From Vicinamibacteria bacterium (GTDB taxonomy: Bacteria; Acidobacteriota; Vicinamibacteria; Fen-336), in the NCBI GenBank assembly GCA_025994075.1, contig JAMQGV010000015.1:1-45090 (forward strand): 45,090 nucleotides of DNA, in the 5' to 3' direction. The notes below the pieces were generated by a model that saw nothing but the letters and a program-made list of their open reading frames with translations, was not told the DNA's origin and did not search any database. Positions 24,762 through 32,811 of this stretch are shown here, piece by piece (position 1 is the stretch's first letter; each line of letters starts with the position of its first letter). The position numbers were made by a program, and so were the translations under genes.

Positions 24762-25571
24762 ATGGACCAGCGTGGCCTCGTCCCGGCGCTCTTCGGCGTG
24801 CCCCGTGCGCTGATCGGGATGCTCCACGCGGGAGCGCTCCCCGGCGCTCCCCTCTCCTCCGATCCCGTCGGCGCCTCGTGCGAGCGGGCCGTGGCCGAAG
24901 CCCGACTCCTGGCCGCAGCGGGCTTCCACGGGCTGCTGCTCGAGAACATGCACGACCGGCCCTACGTCCGCGGGGCCGCGCCCCCGGAGACGGTGGCGGC
25001 AATGGCGGTGATCGCGCACGAGGTGCGGCGCGCCGTGGCGTTGCCGCTGGGCGTGCAGGTGCTGGCCGCCGCGAACAAGGAAGCGATCGCCGTGGCGCAC
25101 GCCGCGGGGGCCAGCTTCGTGAGGGTCGAGGGCTTCGTGTTCGCGCACGTCGGCGACGAGGGCGTGCACCAGTCCGATGCGGGCACGCTGCTCCGGTACC
25201 GCCGCGCGATCGGCGCCGACGCCGTGCGGGTGTTCGCGGACGTCAAGAAGAAGCACTCCGCGCACGCGCTCACGGCCGACGTCTCGCTCGTGGAGACGGC
25301 GCGCGCTGCCGAGTTCTTCCTCGCCGACGGCGTGATCGTGACGGGGACCGCCACCGGCCAGCCGGCCGACGCCCGCGAGGTCGCCGAGGTCGCCGCCGCC
25401 ACGGCGCTGCCGACGCTCGTCGGCTCCGGCGTCGACGCCCACAACGTCGCGAGCTACCGGGCCGCCGACGCACTGATCGTGGGCTCCGCGCTCAAGGCCG
25501 GCGGACACTGGACCGGCGCCCTCGACGAGGCCCGCTGCGCGGCCGTGGCCCGCGCCTTCCGGGCCCCCTGA
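24762..25571 (+). CDS. BtpA/SgcQ-family (beta/alpha)8-barrel protein
   Basis: 269 residues, soluble, no signal peptide. The sequence follows the BtpA/SgcQ family along its length: GMLHAGALPG near the start, LLLENMHDRPY at ~55, ADVKKKHS at ~160 and a C-terminal VGSGVDAHN / ADALIVGSALK that looks like a phosphate-binding barrel end. BtpA was named for photosystem I accumulation in cyanobacteria and SgcQ from an enteric sugar operon; the chemical reaction is not established to my knowledge. Here the next two genes, three bases downstream and then overlapping, encode a PfkB kinase and PsuG, so an enzymatic role in sugar-phosphate or nucleoside breakdown is the natural reading. Confidence 0.9.
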   Translation: MDQRGLVPALFGVPRALIGMLHAGALPGAPLSSDPVGASCERAVAEARLLAAAGFHGLLLENMHDRPYVRGAAPPETVAAMAVIAHEVRRAVALPLGVQVLAAANKEAIAVAHAAGASFVRVEGFVFAHVGDEGVHQSDAGTLLRYRRAIGADAVRVFADVKKKHSAHALTADVSLVETARAAEFFLADGVIVTGTATGQPADAREVAEVAAATALPTLVGSGVDAHNVASYRAADALIVGSALKAGGHWTGALDEARCAAVARAFRAP

Positions 25572-25574
25572 GCG

Positions 25575-26501
25575 ATGACCGCGCCCGAACTGGTCCTGCT
25601 CGGCAACCTCCTGGTGGACGACGTCGTGATGCCGGACGGCCGCACGCGGATGGCCGAGGCCGGAGGCTCGGCGCTGTACGGCGCGCTGGCCGCCCGTCTG
25701 TGGGAGACGCCGGTCGGCCTCGCCACGGTGTGCGGCAGCGACTACCCGCGCCCCGCGCTCGAGGCGCTGCAGCAGCGCGGCGCCGACCTCGAGGGCGTGC
25801 GCGACCTCGGGCGCGAGGGCCTGCGCTCGTGGCTCCTGTACGAAGGCGTGCGGCGGCAGGTGCTGCACCGCCTCGACCGGCCGACCCACGTCGAGGTGTC
25901 GCCCGCCCCCGGTTCGCTCCCCGTCCGCTACCAGCGCTCGCGCGCCTTCCACCTGGGACCGATGCCGTTCGAGGTCCAGCGCGAGCTGGTGCTCGAGCTC
26001 TCGACGCTGCCGGGGGCGCTGGTGTCGCTCGACCCCTTTCGTCCGCTGCGGCCCGACACGCTGGACGCCTGGCAACCGATCTTCGCGCGCGTCGACGCGC
26101 TGTTCCTGAGCGAAGACGAGATGCAGCTTCCCGGCGCCGCGCAGCGCCCCGAGGACGTGCTGCGCTCGCTGCGGGGCGGCCGGCTGCGCCACGTGTTCTA
26201 CAAGCGCGGCGCCCTGGGCGGCCTCGCCTACGACGTCGCGCGCGACCGCATCGACGCCTGGCAGGCCCGCGCGCCGGAGTGCGCCGACGCGACAGGCGCC
26301 GGCGACGCGTTCGCCTCCGGGGTCCTCACCGGCCTGCTGCGTCGCGAGTCCCCCGCGCGGGCCGTGGCCCGCGGCATCGTCGGGGCCAGCTTCGCGATCT
26401 CGACCTGGGGCATCGAGGGCCTGCTCGCGGCCAGCCCGGAGGGGGCGGAAGCCCGACTGGCCGCGTGGTACCAGGGCGGCGGGGCGTGGCCTTCGGCATG
26501 A
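25575..26501 (+). CDS. PfkB-family sugar/nucleoside kinase (possible pseudouridine kinase)
   Basis: 308 residues with the PfkB C-terminal signature DATGAGDAF (about 238-246, catalytic Asp in GAGD) and an N-terminal GGSALYGALAARL segment that forms part of the substrate lid. The start at 25575 is three bases after the BtpA stop. Its stop overlaps the psuG start by four bases (ATGA). Because PsuG acts on pseudouridine 5'-phosphate, the neighbouring kinase is most simply PsuK-like, phosphorylating pseudouridine; ribokinase or another specificity cannot be ruled out from sequence. Confidence 0.88.
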   Translation: MTAPELVLLGNLLVDDVVMPDGRTRMAEAGGSALYGALAARLWETPVGLATVCGSDYPRPALEALQQRGADLEGVRDLGREGLRSWLLYEGVRRQVLHRLDRPTHVEVSPAPGSLPVRYQRSRAFHLGPMPFEVQRELVLELSTLPGALVSLDPFRPLRPDTLDAWQPIFARVDALFLSEDEMQLPGAAQRPEDVLRSLRGGRLRHVFYKRGALGGLAYDVARDRIDAWQARAPECADATGAGDAFASGVLTGLLRRESPARAVARGIVGASFAISTWGIEGLLAASPEGAEARLAAWYQGGGAWPSA

Positions 26502-27409
26502 ACCGGATGCGGATCGCGCCGCGGGTCGCCGGCGCGCTCGCCGCCGGCCGGCCCGTCGTCGCTCTCGAGACCACGCTCGTCACCCACGGCCTGCCGGCTC
26601 CGGAGGGCGTGGACACGGCGCAGGCGCTCGAGTCGGAGGTGCGCGAGTCCGGCGCGGAGCCGGCGACCATCGGCGTCCTCGCGGGCGCCGTCGTCGTCGG
26701 GCTCGAGGCCGACGAACTGGCGGCGCTCGCCGCGCCCGGCGCGATCAAGCTGAACCTGTCGAACCTCGCTGCCGCGCTCGCGCGCGGTGAGCGCGGATCG
26801 ACGACGGTCGCCGCGACCGCCTGGTGCGCGGCGCGGGCCGGCATTCGCGTCTTCGCCACAGGCGGCATCGGCGGCGTGCATCGCGGCTACGCCGAGCACG
26901 GAGACGCCTCGGCAGACCTCGAGGCGCTCGCCCGCTTCCCGGTCGTCGTCGTCTCCGCGGGCGCCAAGGCCGTGCTCGACCTGCCGCGCACGCGCGAGGT
27001 GCTGGAGACCCTGGGAGTCCCGGTCTACGGCTTCGGCACCGACGCCTGGCCTGCGTTCTACCGGCGCGACAGCGGCTTGCGCGCGGATGCCCGCTTCGAC
27101 GACCCGGCTGCGCTCGCGCACGCGGCCGCGGCGCACTTCGACCTGGGTGGTGGCGGTGTGCTGGTCGGCAACCCGATCCCCGCGGAACACGAGTTGCCCG
27201 CCGACCTGGAGCGCGAGGCGATCGCCGCGGCCCTGGCGCAGGCCGCTTCCGCGGGCGTCGCCGGGCGCGACGTCACGCCGTTCCTGCTGGAGCGGCTGCG
27301 CGTCGTCACGGGCGGGCGCAGCGTCACCGCCAACGTGGCGCTGCTTCGCAACAACGCGCGGCTGGCCGGCCGGATTGCTGCCGCGCTACCCCCGCCGCAC
27401 CGCGAATAG
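26498..27409 (+). CDS. psuG: Pseudouridine-5'-phosphate glycosidase
   Basis: 303 residues closely following the PsuG family: VVALETTLVTHGLP near residue 20 (catalytic Glu), IKLNLSNLA near 84 (catalytic Lys), FATGGIGGVHRG near 123, VSAGAKAVLDL near 155, NPIPAEHELP near 225 and RSVTANVALLRNN near the C-terminus. The known reaction is reversible conversion of pseudouridine 5'-phosphate to uracil and ribose 5-phosphate. ATG at 26498 overlaps the kinase stop; a second in-frame ATG is at 26507. The last 24 bases overlap the 3' end of the convergent YkgJ gene. Confidence 0.95.
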   Translation: MNRMRIAPRVAGALAAGRPVVALETTLVTHGLPAPEGVDTAQALESEVRESGAEPATIGVLAGAVVVGLEADELAALAAPGAIKLNLSNLAAALARGERGSTTVAATAWCAARAGIRVFATGGIGGVHRGYAEHGDASADLEALARFPVVVVSAGAKAVLDLPRTREVLETLGVPVYGFGTDAWPAFYRRDSGLRADARFDDPAALAHAAAAHFDLGGGGVLVGNPIPAEHELPADLEREAIAAALAQAASAGVAGRDVTPFLLERLRVVTGGRSVTANVALLRNNARLAGRIAAALPPPHRE

Positions 27410-27901
27410 CGAGCGCAGCGGCACGCGGGCGAGCGTGCCGTCGAACTCGCGCTGCAGGTCGCGCAGCCGGCTCTCCCACGTCCCGAGCGTCCAGCACTGC
27501 TCCGCCGGCAGCTCGGTGAGGGGAGGCCCCGTCTCGTCGTTGAGGGGACAGATGTCGCGCCGTTCGACTTCGGCGCCCGGCTCGTCGTCGTCCTCCTCGA
27601 GCCAGCGCAGCGGCAGGCCCTGGGTTCGGCAGACGTACGGCCGCAGCGCGTACACCCGGCAGGCGCCGTCAGCGTCCAGGAACGCGCAGGCCCCCGCGGG
27701 CCCGGGCTCACCGGTCGAAAGCAGCGCCGCCGCCCCCTCGCGGATGCGCTCCGCCTCCACCTCGAACACCGTGAGGTCGTCCACGCAGCAGGCAGCGCAG
27801 CCGCGCCCGCAGCGCAGCCGCGGACCGTGGCTCGCCGAAATCCCCTTCGCAGCCGAGTCCACCTCCGCGTGGAAGGCGGCGATGCGCGCGGTCCGGCTCA
27901 C
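27386..27901 (-). CDS. YkgJ-family cysteine-cluster protein
   Basis: 171 residues. The N-terminal cluster C31-x3-C35-x2-C38-C39 (CGRGCAACC) and later cysteines in GACAF, GACRVY, YVCRTQG and DICPLN match the CxxCxxxxCC-type YkgJ family, predicted to bind zinc or an Fe-S cluster. Function is unknown. GTG start at 27901 overlaps the upstream gene's stop (GTGA), so it is the last member of the Lrp-headed operon. Its 3' end overlaps psuG antisense by 24 bases. Confidence 0.9.
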   Translation of the reverse strand: MSRTARIAAFHAEVDSAAKGISASHGPRLRCGRGCAACCVDDLTVFEVEAERIREGAAALLSTGEPGPAGACAFLDADGACRVYALRPYVCRTQGLPLRWLEEDDDEPGAEVERRDICPLNDETGPPLTELPAEQCWTLGTWESRLRDLQREFDGTLARVPLRSLFAVRRG

Positions 27902-28857
27902 GCCGCGTCGGGCCGCGCCTCGGGCTCGTAGATCAGCCCGATGTGGTACGTGCCGTCGGGCACCTCGAGCACCGCGCCGCCCAGGGCGTCGAGGCGCAGG
28001 TCGTGGAACGTGGTCGCCGAGTCCTGCGGGATCAGCCGCAGCACGACGTCGCGCAGCCGGGTCAGTCCGGGGATGTGGACCTGGATGATCCAGCTCTCGT
28101 CGCCCAGCATCTGCTCGCGCAGGCAGCGCAGCGGTCCGTAGTCGCCGAGGTGCGGCAGGTCGCCGGGCACCCGCAGCCGCGGCGTCGAGTAGCCGAGCTT
28201 GTCCTTCAGGTAGTTCTGGACGCTGACCTCGACCTCCATCAGGCGGTAGAGGGCGCGGGCGATCTTGTTGCGCTGGATGATCGAGAGCAGTTGCGTGGAG
28301 ATGATGCCGGAGGCCATCGCGTAGTCGCCGACGACGATGAAACCCGCCATCTGGTCGATCGAGCGGAACACCAGGTCGCTCTCCGATGGCGCCAGCTTGA
28401 CGTCCGAGATCTCGATCAGCACCTTCTCCATCTCGCGCAGGGCGAGCCGGCCGTCGGCGCGCTGGCCCTCGGTCGCGCCGAAGTCGTTCCAGGCGACGTG
28501 GAGCAGCGTCGGTGCCAGCCGGAAGAAGAAGCGCTTGATGAGGGCTGCGCCCTCGGTCGAGAGCGCCGGCACCAGGGTCTGGACGAACACGACGAAGGCC
28601 TCGACCGCCTGGGCCGCGCCGCTGCCCTTCGCCTCGCGGCAGATCTCGATCAGGAGGTTCGTGCGCTCGGCAAAGGCGGCCGGCGGCAGCGCGACGAAGC
28701 TCTCCTCGTCCAGGGGCGCATCGCCGGGCCCGTCGAGGAACGCCTGCCAGCGCGCCTGCAACGCCGACGTCTCGGCGCCGAGCCCCCCCGGGCCCTGGCC
28801 ATCCGCCAGCTCCTCGAGCTCGGCGAGGAACTGGTCGTCGAAGAACTCGTCGCTCAC
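27898..28857 (-). CDS. Conserved-looking protein of unknown function
   Basis: 319 residues, not recognised. Acidic N-terminus (SDEFFDDQFLAELEELADG), then a mostly alpha-helical middle (~70-215) with no membrane segment. The C-terminal ~80 residues look beta-rich (RLRVPGDLPHLGDYGPLRC to HIGLIYEPE). Codon use and composition match its neighbours, and it is fixed in the operon by GTGA overlap with the YkgJ gene, so it is a real gene. The GTG at 28857 is chosen because it follows the membrane-protein stop by 11 bases; TAACCT eight bases upstream could be a -10. Confidence 0.75.
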   Translation of the reverse strand: MSDEFFDDQFLAELEELADGQGPGGLGAETSALQARWQAFLDGPGDAPLDEESFVALPPAAFAERTNLLIEICREAKGSGAAQAVEAFVVFVQTLVPALSTEGAALIKRFFFRLAPTLLHVAWNDFGATEGQRADGRLALREMEKVLIEISDVKLAPSESDLVFRSIDQMAGFIVVGDYAMASGIISTQLLSIIQRNKIARALYRLMEVEVSVQNYLKDKLGYSTPRLRVPGDLPHLGDYGPLRCLREQMLGDESWIIQVHIPGLTRLRDVVLRLIPQDSATTFHDLRLDALGGAVLEVPDGTYHIGLIYEPEARPDAA

Positions 28858-28868
28858 TCGCCTATAGG

Positions 28869-29495
28869 TTACGGCCAGCCGAGCGATCGGCGCGCATGCA
28901 GCGCCGCCTGCACGAGCCAGATCGCCCCGACCAGGCGGAAGAGCCACACGACGACGGCGGTGCCGATCAGGGCCTGAATGTGGAGCGGGAAGGGCGATCG
29001 GGCGTTCACAGGCGCGGGAGCCCGCGGGCCCCACAACGAGAGCGGCAGCACGCTGATCGCGACGCCGCCCTGGAAGAGCGCCACGGCATCGGCGTAGCGG
29101 GCGGCGGGCAGCGCCTCGGCGACGACGGCCACTCCGGTCGCCAGCAGCACCAGCAGCGTGCCGAGGATGCCGGCCCCGAGCAGCGGCGCCCGCCGCTCGG
29201 CCCAGCCCACGAACGCCCGCAGCGAGGAGTCGTGGGCCACGCACGCACTCCAGGCCGCCGGCCCCAGCGGGTCGGACAGGGCCACGGGCCCCACGCCGTC
29301 CTCGCGTCCGCACCAGAGGCAGCGGCGCGACGCGCGCGCCAGCGCCCAGGGGCGCGCGTAGACGCGGTGCGTGGCCATCAGCGCGACGCCCAGCGCCAGC
29401 GATGCGCCCAGTCCCAGCGGCGTGCGCACGAAGAGCGCCAGCACGATCGGCACCGGCAGGAAGAGCACGAGACCGGTGGCGCGCGAGCGGGTCAT
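28869..29495 (-). CDS. Polytopic membrane protein with CxxC motif, unknown function
   Basis: 208 residues with about five hydrophobic segments (~6-24, 28-45, 100-128, 138-158, 172-200). A cytoplasmic-looking loop after helix 2 has RRCLWCGRE, a single C-x2-C that might bind metal or form a disulfide, and another Cys at ~84. No family recognised. ATG at 29495 overlaps the stop of the esterase gene (ATGA). Confidence 0.78.
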   Translation of the reverse strand: MTRSRATGLVLFLPVPIVLALFVRTPLGLGASLALGVALMATHRVYARPWALARASRRCLWCGREDGVGPVALSDPLGPAAWSACVAHDSSLRAFVGWAERRAPLLGAGILGTLLVLLATGVAVVAEALPAARYADAVALFQGGVAISVLPLSLWGPRAPAPVNARSPFPLHIQALIGTAVVVWLFRLVGAIWLVQAALHARRSLGWP

Positions 29496-30925
29496 GCGCC
29501 TGCGCCACCCGCGGGCTCGAGCTTGCGCAGTTCCTCCAGGATCGCCTCGAAGCCGGGATCGCCGCGCAACGTCGACAGCTCCGGATCGTCAGCCAGCGGG
29601 ATCGTCGTCCGCGGCGGGCCCTTCTTCAGGGCCTCCCGCAGCGCGGCGATCGCCTCGACCTTGCGACCGGCCAGGGCATGGGCGCGGGCCCGGTTCACGT
29701 CGGGCCCCGGCGACTCCGGATCGATGGCGGCGGCCAGGTCGGCGCAGACCAGCGCGTTCGCGAGCTGGCCGCGCTCGCGCAAGGTGCGGGGCACGTAGAA
29801 GTTGGCCTGGCTCATGATCGCGCTCAGCCGCCGCCGCGCCGACAGCGCCGCCAGGCGATCGTCGGCCGCGAGCTGCTCGCGCAGGCGGACGACGTCGAGC
29901 GTGCGCACGAGCTCGGCGAGAGGTGGCGGTGGCGTCTCGCCGAGGCGCGCGATCGTGCGCATCGCGCTCTGGGTCCACTCCTGGTCCTGCCTGACGAGCT
30001 TGCGCTCGCGCTCCAGCTCCTTGCGGGCCGGGGCGCCCAGCCGCTCGACCTCGCGGATCGCCGCGCTGGAACCGCCGAAGCCGGCCAGGTCGTCGGCGAG
30101 TGCCTCCCACGTGCGCAGGGCTTCCCCGATCCGCCCGTCCCTCTCGTAGCGGGCGGCGCGCGCCGACACCGAGGCGCGGTAACGATCCGCGACCGCGGCG
30201 TCTGCGGGCATGCGGTCCTCCGCCATCGCCCGCAAGGCGAGCCAGTCGAGCGCCTCCATCGCGAGCTCCGGCGGCAGCCACTGGTGTCCCCCTTCGAACG
30301 ACACGATCCGCGCCGGGGTGCGTGAGCCGCGGAGCTGCTCCTCGAGCTGGCGCATCTCCGTGTAGTTGAAGTCGGTCTCCCCCATCGCACCGTAGAGGCT
30401 GAAGGGCTGGCGGACGCGGGCGTCGCCCTCGGGCGGCAGCCCCGCGCCGACCGCGATGACGCCCGCGAGGCCGCCTTGCAGCACGGCGCCGATGCGCGCC
30501 GAGATGCGGGCGCCTCCCGAGAAGCCGCCGGCGTAGAGGCGCCGCGGGTCGAGGCTCAGCCGAGCGTGGGCATCGGCCCAGGTCGCCATCACGGCCTCGT
30601 TGTTCGGGGCCTTCGGGTCGTCGGAGCGGGTGTCGTTCGAGGCGACGAGCACCATGCCGTGCTTCGCCGCCGCCTCGCGGAAGAGTTCCGCCGCGAGCGG
30701 GCCGCGTCCGCGGGGGTCGAACAGGAACAGCGCCGGCCACTTCTTCGCAGGGTCGTAGTCGGCGGGGAGATACAGCGAGTAGCTGAACCGCGGCTGCTCC
30801 GCGCAGACGACCTTCGGCGTGATCGCGCCACGCGTCACGGCCAGCGGGGCGACGGATGGCGACGGCGAAGGCGCGGCGGTCTGCGGCGCTGCCAGCAGTG
30901 CGAGAAGGACGATTCGATCGATCAC
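29492..30925 (-). CDS. Secreted esterase-like alpha/beta hydrolase with C-terminal TPR region
   Basis: 477 residues. The start is GTG at 30925, overlapping the Lrp stop (GTGA) and preceded by GGAG; it gives a short hydrophobic signal (~5-18). The hydrolase domain (~35-245) has nucleophile GGFSGG, an Asp in GETDFNYTE and His in EGGHQW, so a full triad appears present, resembling PHB-depolymerase/feruloyl-esterase-like enzymes. Residues ~250-477 are helical and end in a TPR-like unit (RARAHALAGRKVEAIAALRE). Probably periplasmic; substrate unknown. Confidence 0.84.
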   Translation of the reverse strand: MIDRIVLLALLAAPQTAAPSPSPSVAPLAVTRGAITPKVVCAEQPRFSYSLYLPADYDPAKKWPALFLFDPRGRGPLAAELFREAAAKHGMVLVASNDTRSDDPKAPNNEAVMATWADAHARLSLDPRRLYAGGFSGGARISARIGAVLQGGLAGVIAVGAGLPPEGDARVRQPFSLYGAMGETDFNYTEMRQLEEQLRGSRTPARIVSFEGGHQWLPPELAMEALDWLALRAMAEDRMPADAAVADRYRASVSARAARYERDGRIGEALRTWEALADDLAGFGGSSAAIREVERLGAPARKELERERKLVRQDQEWTQSAMRTIARLGETPPPPLAELVRTLDVVRLREQLAADDRLAALSARRRLSAIMSQANFYVPRTLRERGQLANALVCADLAAAIDPESPGPDVNRARAHALAGRKVEAIAALREALKKGPPRTTIPLADDPELSTLRGDPGFEAILEELRKLEPAGGAGA

Positions 30926-31491
30926 GGCTCCACCCGGGCCCGCGCCCTCGCCCCCCGCCCCACGCCGGACCGCCGCGTCACGTCGCGCGGCAGGCTGGCC
31001 CGCGCGCGGGACGCGGGCGCCACCCATTGTGGCAGTTCCGGCTTCGAGATCCGCTCGAAGAGGAGATGCGTCTCGAGGTGGGCCACTTCGCGGCGGGTCG
31101 TGAACCCCTCGAGGGCGATGTCGCGCAGGTGGTCGGCGTCGCGCACCGCGAGGTGGACCAGGAAGTCGTGACGCCCGCCGACGTGGTACAGCGCCACCGT
31201 CTCCCGCAGCGACAGCGCGTGGGCGCGGAACGCCTCCACCTGCCGCCGCGAGTGGCGGGCCAGGCGCACGAACAGGAGGGCCTGCAGCCCGATGCCCAGC
31301 GCCCGAGGTTCGGCCTCCGCGTGGAAGCCGCGCAGCACGCGCTCCCCGGTCAGCCGCCGCACCCGGCCCAGGCAGGTCGACGGGGCCAGCCCGACCCGGG
31401 CGGCGATCTCCTTGTTCGACAGCCGCGCATCATTCTGCAGAAGCCGCACGATCTCGAAGTCGATTCGGTCCAGCGTGGTGTTTTCCGCCAT
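30922..31491 (-). CDS. Lrp/AsnC-family transcriptional regulator
   Basis: 189 residues. N-terminal helix-turn-helix (LSNKEIAARVGLAPSTCLGR, ~24-43) after the usual LDRIDFEIVRLLQ opening, then the RAM ligand-binding domain (~65-145). A basic C-terminal tail of ~35 residues is longer than normal. Divergently transcribed from a Cys/Met-metabolism PLP enzyme across only 55 bases, the classical arrangement for an Lrp that responds to an amino acid. It is also first in an operon with four unrelated-looking genes. ATG at 31491 follows TAGACT by seven bases. Confidence 0.93.
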   Translation of the reverse strand: MAENTTLDRIDFEIVRLLQNDARLSNKEIAARVGLAPSTCLGRVRRLTGERVLRGFHAEAEPRALGIGLQALLFVRLARHSRRQVEAFRAHALSLRETVALYHVGGRHDFLVHLAVRDADHLRDIALEGFTTRREVAHLETHLLFERISKPELPQWVAPASRARASLPRDVTRRSGVGRGARARARVEP

Positions 31492-31546
31492 ATCCTGAAG
31501 TCTATTCGATTGCCGGGCCTCCCCGTCGAACGCGATCATTCCACGC
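31492..31546. promoter_or_regulatory. 55-base divergent promoter region, Lrp/PLP enzyme
   Basis: Very short divergent spacer. TAGACT at 31499-31504 (minus) is a -10 candidate for lrp. No clear plus-strand promoter or strong dyad was picked out; any Lrp site must overlap both promoters. Confidence 0.45.
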
Positions 31547-32779
31547 ATGAAGCACGCCTCGCGCCGACTCCACTCCGACACCTCCCGCGCCGTCCACGCC
31601 GGCCGCCACGATCTCGTCGAGCTGGGATTGCACGCCCCGCCGATCGACCTGTCGAGCACCTATCCCACGCCCGACCTGGAGAGCGCCGGCCTCAGCATGG
31701 AGTCGCTCGGCCACGGCGGCCACCCGAAGGGCAGCGCGATCTACGCGCGAATGCACAACCCCACGGTGGCCCGCTTCGAGGAGGCGCTGGCGGAACTGGA
31801 AGGCGCCGAGGCGGCGGTCGCCTTCGGGTCGGGGATGGCGGCGGTGACCGCGGCACTGCTCGCCGCCGCGGACTGCGGCCGGCGCCGGCACGTGCTGGCG
31901 ATCCGGCCGCTGTACGGCGGCACCGACCACCTGCTGGAGGCCGGGACCCTGGGCCTCGAGGTCACCTTCACCGACGCCGCCCACGCCGCGTCGCTCGTGC
32001 GGCCGGACACCTCCCTCGCGATCGCCGAGACGCCGGGCAATCCCACGCTCGACCTGCTCGACATCCAGGCCCTGGCCCGGAGCCTCGGCCCCGTGCCGCT
32101 GATGCTCGACAACACCTTCGCGACCCCGATCCTGCAGAACCCCCTGCAGTTCGGCGCCGCGCTCTCCCTCCACTCCGCCACCAAGGCGATCGGCGGCCAC
32201 GGCGACGTGCTGGCCGGGGTGATCGCCTGTTCGGAGGCGTGGGCCGAGCGGCTGCGGGTCGTGCGGGTGCTCACCGGCGCGGTGCTCCACCCGATGGCCG
32301 CCTACCTCCTGCACCGCGGAATCCCCACCCTCCCGCTGCGCGTGCGCACCATGCAGGCGACGGCCCGCGTGCTGGCCGAGCGGCTGGCCGCCCACCCCGG
32401 CGTCAGCCGCGTGCTGTACCCCGGGCTCGGCGGCACCGACCCGCACGGCCTGATCGGCCGCCAGATGAAGGGCACGGGCACGATCCTGGCGTTCGACGTC
32501 GCGGGTGGCATCGCCGCCGCCTCGGCCCTGATGAAGGCGCTCGAGATCGTCACGCCCGCGGTCAGCCTCGGCTCCACCGACTCGCTGATCCAGCACCCGG
32601 CGGCGCTGACCCACCGCTCGGTGCCCGAGGCCGCGCGCCTCGCCGAGGGCATCACCGGCGGGCTGCTGCGGCTGTCGGTGGGCCTCGAGGACGTCGAGGA
32701 CCTGTGGGCCGACCTCGAGGCCGGCCTCGCCGCCGCCCGCGACGTCGCCGCCCGGACGCACGAACTGACTCACGCCTGA
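31547..32779 (+). CDS. Cys/Met-metabolism PLP-dependent enzyme (methionine gamma-lyase / cystathionine gamma-lyase type)
   Basis: 410 residues, cytoplasmic fold-type I PLP enzyme. PLP Lys213 lies in HSATKAIGGHGD; other conserved residues are Tyr67/Arg68 (YARMHNPT), Tyr123 in PLYGGT and Asp188. It covers the full family length. Members cleave or build the C-gamma-S bond of methionine, homocysteine or cystathionine; the exact reaction cannot be fixed by sequence. The adjacent divergent Lrp regulator favours an amino-acid-inducible catabolic lyase. Confidence 0.92.
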   Translation: MKHASRRLHSDTSRAVHAGRHDLVELGLHAPPIDLSSTYPTPDLESAGLSMESLGHGGHPKGSAIYARMHNPTVARFEEALAELEGAEAAVAFGSGMAAVTAALLAAADCGRRRHVLAIRPLYGGTDHLLEAGTLGLEVTFTDAAHAASLVRPDTSLAIAETPGNPTLDLLDIQALARSLGPVPLMLDNTFATPILQNPLQFGAALSLHSATKAIGGHGDVLAGVIACSEAWAERLRVVRVLTGAVLHPMAAYLLHRGIPTLPLRVRTMQATARVLAERLAAHPGVSRVLYPGLGGTDPHGLIGRQMKGTGTILAFDVAGGIAAASALMKALEIVTPAVSLGSTDSLIQHPAALTHRSVPEAARLAEGITGGLLRLSVGLEDVEDLWADLEAGLAAARDVAARTHELTHA

Positions 32780-32797
32780 GGCCGCCGCGGGGCGGGG

Positions 32798-32803
32798 TAA
32801 ACT
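32798..32803 (+). promoter_or_regulatory. Candidate -10 (TAAACT) for the DUF1820 gene
   Basis: TAAACT ends eight bases before the GTG at 32812, with no Shine-Dalgarno sequence; no clear -35. Confidence 0.4.
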
Positions 32804-32811
32804 GCCGTCCC

